Shown: positions 47,938 to 60,134, counted from the stretch's first letter. The stretch: 64,000 nt of DNA from Trichopria drosophilae (GCA_030407085.1 CM059584.1:109863001-109927000); one strand, 5' to 3'. Program-made: numbers and translations. Notes: generated by a model from the sequence alone, not told the origin.

Positions 47938-50900
47938 AAATTTTTACAAACACAAATCACTTGAAAAATAAAATAAATTTTCTTATTATTCCACTTCAAA
48001 ACGAAACGAAAAAAGCATTTCCATTATTTCATAGAGTTATAATAACTGTATTTAATAAATATTTTTTAAGTAACAAAGTTATATCTATACAACAATTAAT
48101 TATTTATTTATTTTTCAACTAATTGTTTATCATGCGTTATCAATTCGAAATTGTTCGAATGAAATTATTCGCGCTTGTAGTGAAGTTGGCATTTCAATGG
48201 CCTGACATCTGACGGCCACAAATTACATATACAATCTTTATTATGAAATGACGACTGACAGCTGGAATTCGATCGGGCACTTGCTGTCGGTTAGAAATTT
48301 TTAGCTCGCATTTGTGCCGGTGGTGGACGTATCACCATCCTCGCGATATCAATTTGCGTCGGTCCATCTCGGCAACACAGGGACAACCATCTAAGAAAAG
48401 TTACAAGAATGTAATTATAAACAAAGAATCTGTGTTTCAAAAATCACTCGAATGATGGATACCGATACAGGGAGAAAAGTGCCATGATTTCTACCACTTT
48501 GGACCGTTTACGTTTTTTTTCACGAAACACAGGCAGGAGAAGGTGGATTTTGATGTAACCCTTTTTTGGATTAACCCTGTCGTAACAAGTAAGCATTGTT
48601 CAAAATGAAACATTTGCTTTCTTTATTGTTTTGGATTGAATACCATTAAAAGTTAATGTTCAGCAGCTCTTTCAGAAAATATAGATTATATTCTCTAATC
48701 CCAATGATAGGGTTGTCCAATAATTCCTCATTGCTTGAATGATTCATTGAATTTCTAAGTACCAACCAATTTCAATTCCAACGGATCAGAGGTATCAGTG
48801 AAAGCAATTTTTAACCTCCTGATATTCCCCTGATTTGATTTGATTCAAGAATTTACCAATAATATGATTATTACCGTTATATTTATTGATTTGGTTATGT
48901 TGGGAAAAACTATATTCAGAGCTCTAAAGTATATTAATTAATCTGATGTTTTCTATTTTCATTGCACTCAAAATCACGAAAGATGGCGGACATCAACCTC
49001 CACAATTTTGCCATGTGCTACATGGAAAAATGCAAACAGAAAAAGACGAAACCTCTGCCAGTAATATGTGTGTCGGTGCCGTACTCCCTGACTATTCCGT
49101 TGGACCGTATCAAGTTGTCGGACTGGGAACCGATTCGAAATTCACTCAGCCTGGACAGAACCCTTAAGTCCATCAGTATAAGTAGCAGGTATCCGTATCG
49201 AAAACAATCGGAAGAGATAAATTCGAAAAAGAATTCGCGAACGAATGCCAAAGTTCCGCCCATGTTCACAACCGACGTTTTAAACGGTTTGTTTCACAGT
49301 CTAAGTCAGTGTCTGAGACATTCCACCACATTAATGAGTTTGGAACTGCAGGGGATTCCTATTCCACGAGAATGTTTGGTGACTCTTGGATCTGGATTGT
49401 CGGCAACACGCTCTCTTTTAAATCTTTCTTTTCAGAAATGCAATTTTGGTGATTCAGGTTGCGACGTCATATGCCATTCCATTCTTTTTGTAAGAAGCAT
49501 CCAAACCCTAAATCTATCGCAGTGCGATTTAACCTCGAAAAGCGGATCCTCTATAGCCGCCGTACTACTACAACAGAAGCTTCTGTTATTCCACGACGCA
49601 TGGAAGGAATCCCTACGGTATAGAGATCCAAATTTGGATTCGATGCAGGGTATCAGGCGTGTAACTTTAAATGGGAATAAGCGATTTGGAGACGATGGAG
49701 TTAGAAAAATATTTGATGCCATCAGGGATAGCTTATGGATAAAAGCTTTGGATTTGCAAGATTGCGGGTTGACGGATGGATTATGTAAGGAAATTTTTGA
49801 CGCCCTGGACAATAACTCGTCTTTAGTGATTTTGTCCGTTGAAATGAACCCCAATTTAGCGGATGATAATATACGGGAAATCTTGAAGAAGTTGGACAAA
49901 AATCGGGCGAACAGCAAATCGGAGTTCATATGGCATAATTTCTCAGAGAATACTATTTCCACCGAAAAATCTTGTCCATCATTAAATATTGTTAAGAAGA
50001 GCAAAAAAGATCAAATGAACAAGGCGCTGACGAGATCGAAGACTTTTGTTCCTCGTACAATTTCGGAACCGATGGCCAAAAATCAATCAAATATTCGAAA
50101 TCGTGAAGTGCACTTTTCGCGTAGTTATCAGCCGTTAAACAGAGCAAAAACGAAAGCGTCAATGATTCCGCCAAATTGGCGTCAGCGTCCGAACGTTGAA
50201 AAGTCAAGAAAAACTGACTCTCCCCAGCAACGGCATGCATTAAAGGCATCTCTTCATCTGGATTTGCAAGCTCAAATTCGGTCGGTGGCTGATTCGACAC
50301 AGAAAGACGATAAATGTCATAAGGAATCAACTGCAATGCAATCTTCTAAGGAGAGCTTGAAGAGAGAAGAGGATAGCAGCATTATGCGCATGACAATCAG
50401 GGATACGATTTGCCAATTGACTGAAATCACTGTAGAACGCGAACGTCTTATGGAAGAGGTGAAGCGTAAAGATTTACTTCTTGCAGAAGAACGAGCTCGT
50501 AGAGAGATGGCGGAAGAGAATTTGCATACCACGAGATACGAACTTGCAGATTTGGAAGAAGTTTTACGAGAAAAAGACAAAGAAACCAACGGGTATGTTC
50601 TTGTAAGTAAACAATCGTTCGACGAAATCTGTGGATCATTTGATCATCTTCTGGCCGTGCTGGATAACACTTCAAGGCAAACAAATACCACACACGTTCG
50701 GATGGATGAGGAAATATCTAATGAGGACATTCGTCGACACATAGCTGTCTTACTCAGGAAGACCCAATCCGAAAATCTCCAACGTAGTTTCGGAGATGAA
50801 TATAATAACAATAACTGCAGTTCGAAAAGGAGAACCATCAAGAAAATCACCAGAAAATCTGAAGATGATATGCATTCGTTATCTCCAAAAGTTCCGTTTC

Positions 50901-52380
50901 ATATGGAACGTCACATTGGTGATAGTATAAATATAGGAGCAGCTAATATAGGGGGCGATTTCCACCAATATTCCCTAGAGCATGGCATGAAGCACGTTGT
51001 ATCCCCGAGAACGAGAGCTAGGGAGATTTTTGCCCGTATCGTCAATGGCGAAACCACAGTGAATCTTAATAACCGTACTGGTTATCGGTAATGCGTTTTC
51101 TTTGGTATACGCGGTCTATTATACAAGTAATATAAAAGGATTTGTTATAACAATATATATATTTATCATATTTACACTAATGGAATGTCTCTTTTTATTT
51201 GGTCCCCTCCAAAAACACATTTACGCATTCACCGTTAATTTTGGATATCCTATAGCTGGTTTGGAATTGCGCAAGCTTTATTTGATGCCCATGTGGAATA
51301 ATGTCAACACTCGCATTTTGAAAAAGTAAAATTCAGAGGGGACATAATAACTTATCACGATTTCGGAGTGAAAAATGCGCTTTGATCGTTAAACAACAAA
51401 CATTTTATTCGAAAGAGTTACAATTGCAAGTTTAATGTGTGCACTAAGTATTCTTGTACTTTCTAATCAACTAATGAAAAGCGTAAACGCTGTCGACTTT
51501 CGGCAAAATCGGTCGACAAAATAACAGCATAAGGACAAAAAGAAAAGACAGAACCAGGAACGTAAATGTAAATTTAAATAGTCTACACCACCCTGATAGG
51601 TTATATTGCGTCTTTTGTGACAAAACGCATTGCCGGCAAGTTACCGATGGAGCAAAAAAGTACAAATTTTTTTACATTACAGTACAGTTCATTATTATTC
51701 TAATTATTATTTAAAGCTTATTTAATTTTTACAATATCTATACTATGACGCATATTCATTTATCTTACGCTCTTTTAAATCTGCTAATGTTTGCAAATAA
51801 ATTAATTACCTGAAATGGGAGAAAACCTCGCTGCATAGTAAACATAAATAAGCTTTTTCTGTCTCGGTAAAAATCGATTTAAAGCCATTTAGAGATCATA
51901 CAAAGGGATTGTGATTGGGATTAATTCAAAATTTAAAAATTCTCACTCGTTATCGAGTGATTTTAAAAATCTGAAGAAATTGACATCAGTGAGATGGATC
52001 TGCAAAAAATCGGTAACAAAATCGATGGTGGATTTCATAAGTAGCTAATTTGAAAAAATTGAATAAAAACTTATTTGAAAGCTGACTGATTTCTGAATAC
52101 ACTTTAATTTTCGTTTAACCATTTTATACATTTTTTAATGCATTATTCATTATTTAAATTATGAACGCATGAAATAAAATTTTCTTAACTTTAATTTCAA
52201 TCGAGACGAGTACGATATAAAAATCGAATGTAAAAAATTGAAAGGTACATATGTTACTCTTTACAATGGTGTTGTCAAAATGATTCTACATTCTCAATCG
52301 ATATATGTTTTTGGGATAAATATTTTAATATTTTATGGGGTATATACTTTTTTTAAATTTTATCAATAATGTTAGATCCA
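47938..52380 (+). repeat. Block C, older relative of blocks B1 and B2
   Basis: Aligns with B1 from about 25425 to 29300: upstream ATTGAAAAATAAAATAAATT, the 5' flank, Cep78, and downstream TGATTCTACATTCTCAATC. It shows clearly more substitutions and indels than B1 against B2. 48016-48145 is an extra AT-rich insertion. 51745-52030 instead matches sequence to the right of the Cep78 pseudogene (12180-12275 and 12640-12830). Confidence 0.8.
48983..51091 (+). CDS. Cep78: Cep78 copy 3, intact
   Basis: Complete 702-residue single-exon frame, ATG at 48983 (MADINLHNFAMCYME). Same order of parts as copy 2: LRR region about 110-310 (SLLNLSFQKCNFGDSGC, SLWIKALDLQDCGLTDG), basic linker, coiled coil about 465-545 (EITVERERLMEEVKR), and C terminus SPRTRAREIFARIVNGE. 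It is visibly diverged from copies 1 and 2, with many conservative changes and frame-preserving indels (for example an extra EEYNNNNCSS-like stretch). That pattern suggests purifying selection and a longer independent history. The pseudogene at 9303-12165 is closest to this copy. Confidence 0.92.
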   Translation: MADINLHNFAMCYMEKCKQKKTKPLPVICVSVPYSLTIPLDRIKLSDWEPIRNSLSLDRTLKSISISSRYPYRKQSEEINSKKNSRTNAKVPPMFTTDVLNGLFHSLSQCLRHSTTLMSLELQGIPIPRECLVTLGSGLSATRSLLNLSFQKCNFGDSGCDVICHSILFVRSIQTLNLSQCDLTSKSGSSIAAVLLQQKLLLFHDAWKESLRYRDPNLDSMQGIRRVTLNGNKRFGDDGVRKIFDAIRDSLWIKALDLQDCGLTDGLCKEIFDALDNNSSLVILSVEMNPNLADDNIREILKKLDKNRANSKSEFIWHNFSENTISTEKSCPSLNIVKKSKKDQMNKALTRSKTFVPRTISEPMAKNQSNIRNREVHFSRSYQPLNRAKTKASMIPPNWRQRPNVEKSRKTDSPQQRHALKASLHLDLQAQIRSVADSTQKDDKCHKESTAMQSSKESLKREEDSSIMRMTIRDTICQLTEITVERERLMEEVKRKDLLLAEERARREMAEENLHTTRYELADLEEVLREKDKETNGYVLVSKQSFDEICGSFDHLLAVLDNTSRQTNTTHVRMDEEISNEDIRRHIAVLLRKTQSENLQRSFGDEYNNNNCSSKRRTIKKITRKSEDDMHSLSPKVPFHMERHIGDSINIGAANIGGDFHQYSLEHGMKHVVSPRTRAREIFARIVNGETTVNLNNRTGYR

Positions 52381-52439
52381 GTTCTAATATCTATATTATA
52401 GGATTTAATATTTTATTTAAAATCATTGACGTTTTATCT

Positions 52440-53437
52440 TTCTTTTTCAAATGAACGACCTCGTGTGTACCGCCGCCATTTTGTGGACTCGAGCATGCTG
52501 AAATTTCTGAACGCGCGGCAACTGCCACTTACAGCCTCAGAAGTGAGATTATTGTCCAAAATCTGACAAATGGTTAATGGAAGAAAAGTGCAAGAAACGA
52601 AAACGTAGTCATTGAAGATGGAAATGTGGTCAGTGGAGCAGTTACGGTAAAAAGCAGCGCGATTGGGATTGAGTCATGAAAGTACACATAATCATCTTTT
52701 CGACCGAATTATCGATCACTATCATCGGACACCATCGACACCCGTATCAGTCAACGTAACATCCACAACGACGATCGAGTCCTGGATAATGATAACTAGC
52801 GGACAAGAAATCAGGTATCTCACCCGCCGGGTCAACATAACCTGCTACCTGGTGCGTCTAATCCAGTGCTTTTGAGGAACGATCCTGGCAAAGCACATTA
52901 GTCCTAACAACATCTTCAGGATGATCCTGTCGTAGCGAATAGGACTCAATTCAATGATCATCGGGGTATTGTCCGAAATGCCTTAAATCAAGGTACGTGT
53001 AATACGCAGGAAAATTCATTTGGTCGAATGGATAAGATGTTGCATGCATTTAAGCAATTTATGCGAGCTGAACAACAGTGGGAAGTTGAGATGCGGCTAC
53101 AGCGACGCAATTATCTAGAAAATGAAATGCGATTTGTGCAGTTTCAGGTACCACCTACTTCTCGACTGATACTCGAAGATAACATGTCGAACGTCACGAG
53201 TCAGGTTTCCAAGGAATAAGCGGAGATCGGGTGAAACATTTAACCTCACTCATCTATATATATATACTAACACATCCTGGTTCGGGATAGCTTGAATGGA
53301 TTTTTTGACCGGGTTGTTCTTTTTGCGGATGTGATTAATTTATTGGCTTCAGGCATAATGCTTCGTACACTTCGGGCACTCGACTGCTAGATTACTTTTT
53401 ATGACTTTTAAATAAACAAAGAATCTTTTTTTTTCAG
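52440..53437 (+). pseudogene. Coding-like remnant of unknown identity
   Basis: A single frame, read from about 52690 to the stop at 53217-53219, is protein-like over more than 150 codons apart from a few stops. It includes NYRSLSSDTIDTRIS, NDDRVLDNDN, SNPVLLRNDPGKAH, NDHRGIVRNALNQ and an open 63-codon end: MDKMLHAFKQFMRAEQQ, EVEMRLQRRNYLENEMRF. The end is a charged amphipathic helix as in many insect Myb/SANT-like or transposon-derived proteins, but I do not recognise the family. Stops near 52800 and 52893-52902 suggest decay. 53230-53437 is AT-rich intron-like sequence. Confidence 0.4.
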
Positions 53438-54033
53438 GTTATATTATTGGAAGAAACGTGGTCCGAGCTACTCCTTCTCAATGCAGTCCAGTGGTGTTTA
53501 CACCTGGCTTCATCACCACTCTTTAATGCCGCTGAATTAATGGCGATTACGCTGTCCTCTCATCAGCAACATCATTCCGGTATGCACATGCCAAATTCTG
53601 GGAAATCAAATCAAATTTCAGCGGATGTTAAGAATTTCTACGGTACATGCCAAAGATTCAAACAGTCAGGGTCGATAAGGATGAATTTGCTTGCATGAAG
53701 GCCATCGTTCTTTTTCACCCAGGTAAGTTAAACCCCATTTGACAATAAACATCAACATTTAGTAATCTTCGGCTTTAAAAAATGAAAACTTTGTTTATCG
53801 CAGAAACTCGCGGTTTGAAAGACTCGAGTCAAATTGAGAATCTGCAGGATCAAGCTCAAACCATGATGGGTCAACACACAAGAACGAATCGACCTGATCG
53901 CCCAGAAAGATTCCCAAGGTTACTCCTCTTGCTCCTTTTACTGCGTACAGTTCCCGTTTCGAGGATCGAGTTGATCTATTGTCACAGGACTATCGGAAAT
54001 ACACCGATGGAGAAAGTTTTGTGCAATATGTAA
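53438..54033 (+). pseudogene. Nuclear receptor LBD pseudogene (second NR2E copy)
   Basis: Two exons match the receptor at 15658-16688 with its intron kept: 53438-53722 (donor GTAAG) and 53804-54033 (acceptor TCGCAG). The copy starts at an intron acceptor (T-rich tract, then CAG) exactly before VILLEETWSELLLLNA, so everything N-terminal of that point is absent. One base is lost near 53662, shifting the frame before FACMKAI. The second exon stops at VLCNM, four residues short of the usual YKN end. It was duplicated as DNA, not by retroposition. Downstream similarity continues to about 54350. Confidence 0.85.
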
Positions 54034-54349
54034 AAGAATTAAATATCATAGTCAAAACGCATCAGCGTCAGAACAAATGCCCACTGGCTGCGACCAAGAT
54101 CAAGATTTGTTTAGAATCGACAGCAACGAAACGGATTATGCCGATACGGCCGAAGTAAAAATTAAACTTCACCATGAAGATTTATATTTGTTGTCAAAGT
54201 AGACTGCAAAGTACGATTTCGCGCCCTGTTTCCTAGTTACTAAATATAATCAATGGGAATTCCGGTATAATTGTATTGTTGTATGTTCCCCTTTTTTGCA
54301 TTTTGGACCTTGAAACAAAATCTCTTCATCGCATTTTTTCCCCCATATT

Positions 54350-55204
54350 ACAAAAATGTTATTCGCATCGTGTTTTGGTACCCCTCAAGCTGGTTGCACA
54401 GTTATTCCTCTGTTAATCATATTTTTTGCGCTCTAGGTACGAAGAATACTATTTTAACTTCTTTTTTTTGTTTGTTGTATTAGTTGTATGATTATAATTG
54501 TAAAGATTGAAAAACGAATAACTAATAATCACTAAATAAAAAGTTTCATATGTTTATACGGATTTCATCATGAAATGAAGACTACACCTAAATTTTTATG
54601 TCTTATGATTTCATTTTATTTTTGTTCTATTTTAGAGAGTTCTAATTTTTTTATTTTTGAAATGTATAATTCTTTGGTAACTACTTTGACTTTGCTGGGT
54701 TTTTTAAAAACAATTTGATCATGCTAGTACATTTCGTTTACGGGCGGTAAATGAAGCGTAGAACAAAAATTAGGGTCATCGCTTCTACGGCCTTTCACAA
54801 GAACATTGGATTACCCCCTCATGAAAACGGAATACAGTAGTCGACAGTGGTCTTCGGCTCTACGTATTATACATGCGGCCACCCTATTCAAAAATAATTT
54901 CAATGACGATATGATTAAAGTCTATTGATTACCATTTATAATATTAATGCTTCCGCAATATAGTACGCATTTTCGAATCAAGTGCCATTTTAAATAGTGT
55001 TTGCTTATGTCATTAACAATAATATTTATATTTTAATATGCTCCGAAACATTGTGTGCACTCTACAAATTTTACATCTTTGATAATAATTTATAGGCACA
55101 TCTTTCATCTGAATTTGTAGTAAAATGACATTACACATTTCTTCAATATTTCCTTGTAATATTTTCATTTTTTTCGTATAACATCTCATTATGGTTACAT
55201 GTCT
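54350..55204. other. AT-rich DNA, no gene recognised
   Basis: Scattered short frames only. No repeats with clear ends seen. Confidence 0.4.
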
Positions 55205-55206
55205 TC

Positions 55207-55285
55207 AACATGTTCAAACATGTTCAAACTCAACATTTTCAATCTCAACATTTTCGAATTCAACAGTTTCGAACTTAACAGTTAA
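55207..55285. repeat. TCAACATTTTC-type short tandem repeats
   Basis: Several units of ATGTTCAAAC, CTCAACATTTTC and TTCAACAGTTTC. The complement, GTTGAGTTT/AATGTTGAG, recurs at 55738-55845, so the two arrays flank the telomere-like tract in opposite orientation. Confidence 0.75.
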
Positions 55286-55367
55286 CTAAATCAACAAATA
55301 ATACAAATAATATAAAAAATAAAATTATCAAACATTACATTACAACCAGAATATAAATAGTTCGAAC

Positions 55368-55575
55368 CTAACCCAGCTTAACTTAACCCTAACCTATCCT
55401 AACCTAAACTAACCATTAACGGAGTATCACCTCTCCATAGTAATGTTTTTATCCGATACACAAAATCATCGTATACTTAATTCTGACCTAACCTAACCTA
55501 ACCTAACCAAACCTAACCCGACCTAACCTAATTTAGTTTGAACCGAACCTAACGTAACATAACATAACCTAATTT
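55368..55575. repeat. Interstitial telomere-like (CCTAA)n repeats
   Basis: Two clusters of CCTAA units (TTAGG on the other strand), 55368-55415 and 55486-55575, the second with five near-perfect units. TTAGG is the ancestral arthropod telomere repeat. Here it is short, degenerate and interior. Confidence 0.75.
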
Positions 55576-55737
55576 AATAAAATATCTCCGTGGATTCTTT
55601 GCTACAAATTGTTATCATTCATTTGTACTATTGACAATTATTAACACAGATTTAAGATTTAATTTATGCTACGATTAATGTTATTACAATTGATTTTAAA
55701 AATACAATATAATTCAATAACATAAAAATAATATTGA

Positions 55738-55845
55738 AATTGTAAATGTTGAGTTTCCCTAATGTTGAGTTTGTCGAACGTTGAGTTTGCGAATGTTGAG
55801 TTTGAATGTTGAAATTGCAAATGTCAACATTTTATAATGTTGATT
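55738..55845. repeat. GTTGAGTTT short tandem repeats
   Basis: At least five units of AATGTTGAGTTT with variations; inverted partner of 55207-55285. Confidence 0.75.
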
Positions 55846-55849
55846 AGGC

Positions 55850-57940
55850 CTGTTACCCTCATTATATGAAGCAAAGTAGCTCCAAGTTCAATATACACTA
55901 CGCAGTTCAAAACTGGGCGTTGAAATTTCGAAGCCCAACTTCCCCAATTCCGATTAAAGGTCGATGGGTCCAGCACGTGCCGATCAAATTTACTTTGTTG
56001 TAGGTTGGATATAGTAAGGTTATTTTTTTATAACTTTTTAGTGGATAACGATTTCTACAATTTTTTGGTACTATTCCAAAACTAGAGGGCATACCTAAAG
56101 TTTTATGAAAATATTTATTTAATTTTTTCAGAAAACAACAAAATATAGCCCATTTTCTGATCGTATTATTTTCGAACATTTTGTTTTCATTGTTGCGAAA
56201 TACTATACGGTGAAATAATATTTCATTTTGTTTTACATTTTAAAACGATACAACTAAACATTGTTTTTTTAGCTAATTGTTACTAACACAAGCATTTTTT
56301 AACAAAGCATATGTATTTATATCTTGCTGATGAGGTGAATCTTTCGCAATTCAGTAGGTACATTCCATTACCATTACACATTTCAGAAATATCAAGGGGT
56401 GTCCAGTCGTAACTCGCAAGACTGTCCAAGTCGCAGCGAACTCCCCTATACGTGACAGTCTACTCTAAATACATTTACAAAAACAACGTAAAAACCAAAC
56501 TGAGAATGCAGGAAAGTGAGAAGTTAGAACTGAAGGAACATGGATGGAACGTCAGCAGCAGAGTGGGTCAAAAAACCATTTGCGAACAATTCGCTAACAG
56601 CACAGTACGGAAATGATTTGTGATGATAATAGTAGTTCACATGATTTTTGTTTGTTGAAAACGATCATTCTGAGCTGAGTTCCTTTCTTATGTAGAAGTT
56701 TTTTTTACATTTCCTTTACCGAATGTGTACAAAAAAATCTTCCGCATAAAAAATAAATAACTCAGTACTACTGCAAACTACAAGTGCGAGAGCTGTGTAT
56801 GAATAAATAGAAACATTTTGTCTCCCGCTGTTTTTCAGCAAGCAATTAAATTCGAGAGGGCTCGAGAACAAACCACGCATCTTCGGAATTTTTAAATTTT
56901 TTAGAAATTAGCGGCAAAAATACAAAAATATTTGTTTTCTCCAGTAAACAACAATATTAAATTTCAAGCTCTTGCGCGAGGTATAGCTAGAGTCAAAAAA
57001 TCTGAAAGACTTCACGTGAATTACTATTACCATCATAAAATGTTTCCACACTGGACCCTTAGCGAATTCGAAAAAAAATGTTTTTTCGGCCCACTCAAAT
57101 TCGCAGACACCAAAATACAAATAGTGGTCATAATAAGGAATCTAAGATAAAATAGACCTTCCACTGGAGCGAAACTATGGTTTACAGAAGTGGATGACCA
57201 TATCAGCAATTACATTAACAATGCTGCTCGGAGTCCTCAGGAAACTGTAGGTCTATTTATGGTAAAGAAAGAAAAAGGATGCAATACATAATTGGACTCC
57301 AGAACTGCCAAGGAGGAAACGTCCCTATCATTTAGTACAGCGATGGAGTATACGAGAATACAGTAGTTCTTGTTTGGGGTCCAACTTTTTTTTTTATTGG
57401 TTGTGGTCCAACTTGATGTACATGACAAACTATTGTTATAAGTGCTATTACTAAGTCAGTAATATTGCTCGGAGGTTCTTTTGATTCGCGGCTTACTACT
57501 TAGTTAGTAATAACAGCTATCTATTTTTCTCACCACGTGTAATTTTTTTATTTTTGAACTTGCTGTATTTTTTGATACGCCATTCGAAAGAGCGGAATTT
57601 TCAGCCATAAAAATCTATCACACATTTTTTCCTTGAGTTTTAATACTATAACAAAATACTCTCACATTTCATGTTAAATGTTTATACATTTAAGAATGGA
57701 CTGAAGTACACATTGCTGATTTTTCAATCATTTATACCTGTACTGAACCTTGGAATCACTTTAGATTCTAGTACAATATTCTTATATACATATACTAATC
57801 AAAAATGAAAAAGAGACATTTCAATTTTTTTTTAAATTCCGTGGAAAAATATCATAAACGCGAAGTCAGCTTGCACTTGCCGAATTTCACGGCGGCAGCG
57901 ATTGTATAAGCGTACATATTTATTTATCACGACGTAATCC
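55850..57940. other. Spacer, no gene recognised
   Basis: Short overlapping frames on both strands (55907-56179 minus, 56908-57150 both strands) without motifs. TTAGTTAGTAATA-type words at 57450-57510 and CATTCGAAAGAGCGG at 57582, the end word of the palindrome element at 9591-10803. Confidence 0.4.
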
Positions 57941-57944
57941 CTGA

Positions 57945-58165
57945 CTTTCCCTAAGGGGGTTTGCCACATGGCAGCTTGACGGTTTCACGGTGCCGATATA
58001 GCCCCGCTGCTTATAAATTACATCGAGTTGAGCGAGGTTTAAGGGGCTGCTTAAGTTGTCAAAGCCATTTGGGAGTTAAACGGCGTTGTGGGCGAGTACG
58101 ATGTTAGCCGTAGGTGCATGGGGTCGGTACCGACAGTTCGCGGGTCTAATGTCTTTTCTATTACG
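57945..58165. other. GC-richer patch, origin unknown
   Basis: About 220 bp with clearly higher GC than the flanks (CCCTAAGGGGGTTTGCCAC, GATATAGCCCCGCTGC, GGTCGGTACCGACAG). No open frame of note. Could be an untranslated or LTR fragment of a retrotransposon. Confidence 0.4.
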
Positions 58166-58324
58166 ACCCCGCAATATTTTCCGAATCATTTGTCAAGGAT
58201 TTGGGATATGATAATTTCCTAGATTCGCTTTTCAATTTACTTAAAGAGTTTCAATCATAATTTTGGTGAATGATTCCCAATCGATGTACGGCCGCGGAGA
58301 ACAAACCTTCTTTAGGCAGTTCCA

Positions 58325-58450
58325 AAATATCACAGGACCACAACAAAAATTCGATAATAATATCTTTTGGCTAGACCATGTATATTAGAAGTTTTCGAGG
58401 TTTTGCAGTTCATTTTGCTCCATCACATCAGAATTTTTATCTCGCTGCAA
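58325..58450 (+). repeat. CACAGGACCAC / CCATCACATCAGAATTTT repeat
   Basis: The same two words occur at 60585-60645 in this orientation and at 61500-61640 inverted. The last two form the ends of a foldback of about 1 kb enclosing the MITE at 60653-61317. Confidence 0.55.
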
Positions 58451-59517
58451 AAAACTTTTTCTTTTCCGGATTTTATGTAACACGCAAAATTTCATAAAAA
58501 TGATGACGGATTTATTGTAATTTTGGTACAAAGAGCTTTTGCGGGTCCCTGATTATAAAGTCACATTTTGAATATGAAATATGCAGAACCCAATATGGCA
58601 GTCAAATTTCAAATAAATTCTGGAATTTAGAAAGTATTCCGATTTCTGCCGAACCCAGAGTAAAGAAACCAGGACGTAGCGATCATCGACTCTATATTTT
58701 GTTTCTGAAATCGCAGAGTGTAAACAAGAGAAATATATTTAATTTAATATTAATAGAAATATCTGGAGTATCAGTTAATTTAAAATACACTTTCACACTA
58801 TTGGAAAATTTCAACATTTTTATGGGAAGTAATTAACCTTTATAGAAAGTTTTCTATACACGTTATAGTAATTTCTCATATGGATATGGTAATTTAAGAA
58901 TATAATTGAGAAATTGCATAAATTATTCACATTATTTAGTGTACCAAAAAATAAATATGTAAATTACTTTGAGCGCTAGATGGCGTGCAAATCCAACAGG
59001 GATGTTACGTCTCCCTCTTTCTCTGAAAAATTGCAAACCATCGTTGAATTATTTCGGCGTTTCATCTAAATGATGTTTGAATTTGTACGCCACCAAGTGT
59101 TTCTCACAGAAACTCTTGTAAAGCATTTTTTTCATTTATTATAGAATTTCGATAAAAATTGAATTTTCCATCCTTATATTGAATACTATGGCATTTTTCC
59201 ACTTCATTTATACAGCATTTGCGGATAAACAGTATTAAACGAAGGGCCATGGCAGTTCTCCAACGATTTCTTTGCCCATTCAAGTTCTTCAAAAGCTATA
59301 AAACGTTTTATATTAGCAGCTGTTGCCTTCCTCATTAGAATTCTGTGTTGAATTTTTTTAAATTTGATTTAAAATTTATTTGTTGAAAAAAGCAGCAAAA
59401 GAAAAGAGTCAAACTTTAAGTAGACATACATTTTGTAATCATGTATTCGACTTCTCTTCGAGATTGAATCGACTATTCTTCATCTGCCTTCAGGTCCGCA
59501 ATATGACATATAATATA

Positions 59518-60134
59518 CAGGGTGATCCAGAACTCCCGAATAATATTACAGGGGGTGAATCCTAACGTCATTTTGAGCAAGAAAGTTTCAAATTTTTTAG
59601 AATACCAAAATCGGATCTGAAGCTCAGAATTTGAGTGGCGAGCCATTAAAGTTTAAACAAAAATAATAGTTTTTTTGCAATAACTCGTGTCCGTGGACTC
59701 AATTTTTGTCAAAACGAAATGTATGAGGGGGCAAATTCTTCGCCTTTTCAAGCTCTACAACGCTGTTGTATATGATATTTTGCTAGCATTTTACGGAAAT
59801 GAGTTAGACGCGAAAAATTGCAAAAAAGGCCATTTTTACCCTTTTTTAGGTCGATATTTTAGGTCGATAACTGACGAAATATTCGTTGCAGATCATATGC
59901 TATAGAAGGTAAGTTGTAGCGCTATAAAAAACCTTCAAAATCAGTCATCATTCGTTAAAGTAACTTTAAAACGAGCCGAGTTATTGCAAAAAAACTATTA
60001 TTTTTTTTTAAACTTCAATGGCTGGTCACTCAAATTCTGAGCTTCAGATCAAATCTTGGTATTAAACTTTTTTGCTCAGATTAATGTCAAGATTCACCCT
60101 CTGCAATATTATGTGGGAGTTCTGGCACACCCTG
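59518..60134. mobile_element. 617-bp palindromic MITE
   Basis: Ends CAGGGTGATCCAGAACTCCC and the complement of CAGGGTGTGCCAGAACTCCC, with TA on both sides (59516-59517 and 60135-60136). Arms of about 170 bp pair (GAGCTTCAGATC, CTCAAATTCTGAGC). The interior reads through small frames without motifs. Confidence 0.85.

Noticed and set aside
49432..50004. 190-codon minus-strand frame opposite Cep78 copy 3 (and similar ones opposite copies 1 and 2)
   Set aside because: Exact antisense shadow of the conserved Cep78 coding strand; no motif of its own.
53438..54033. Second receptor copy as a working gene
   Set aside because: N-terminal half of the LBD missing, one-base frameshift near 53662 and early stop; DNA-level pseudogene.
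55368..55575. Chromosome end
   Set aside because: CCTAA units are few, degenerate and followed by more than 8 kb of other DNA.
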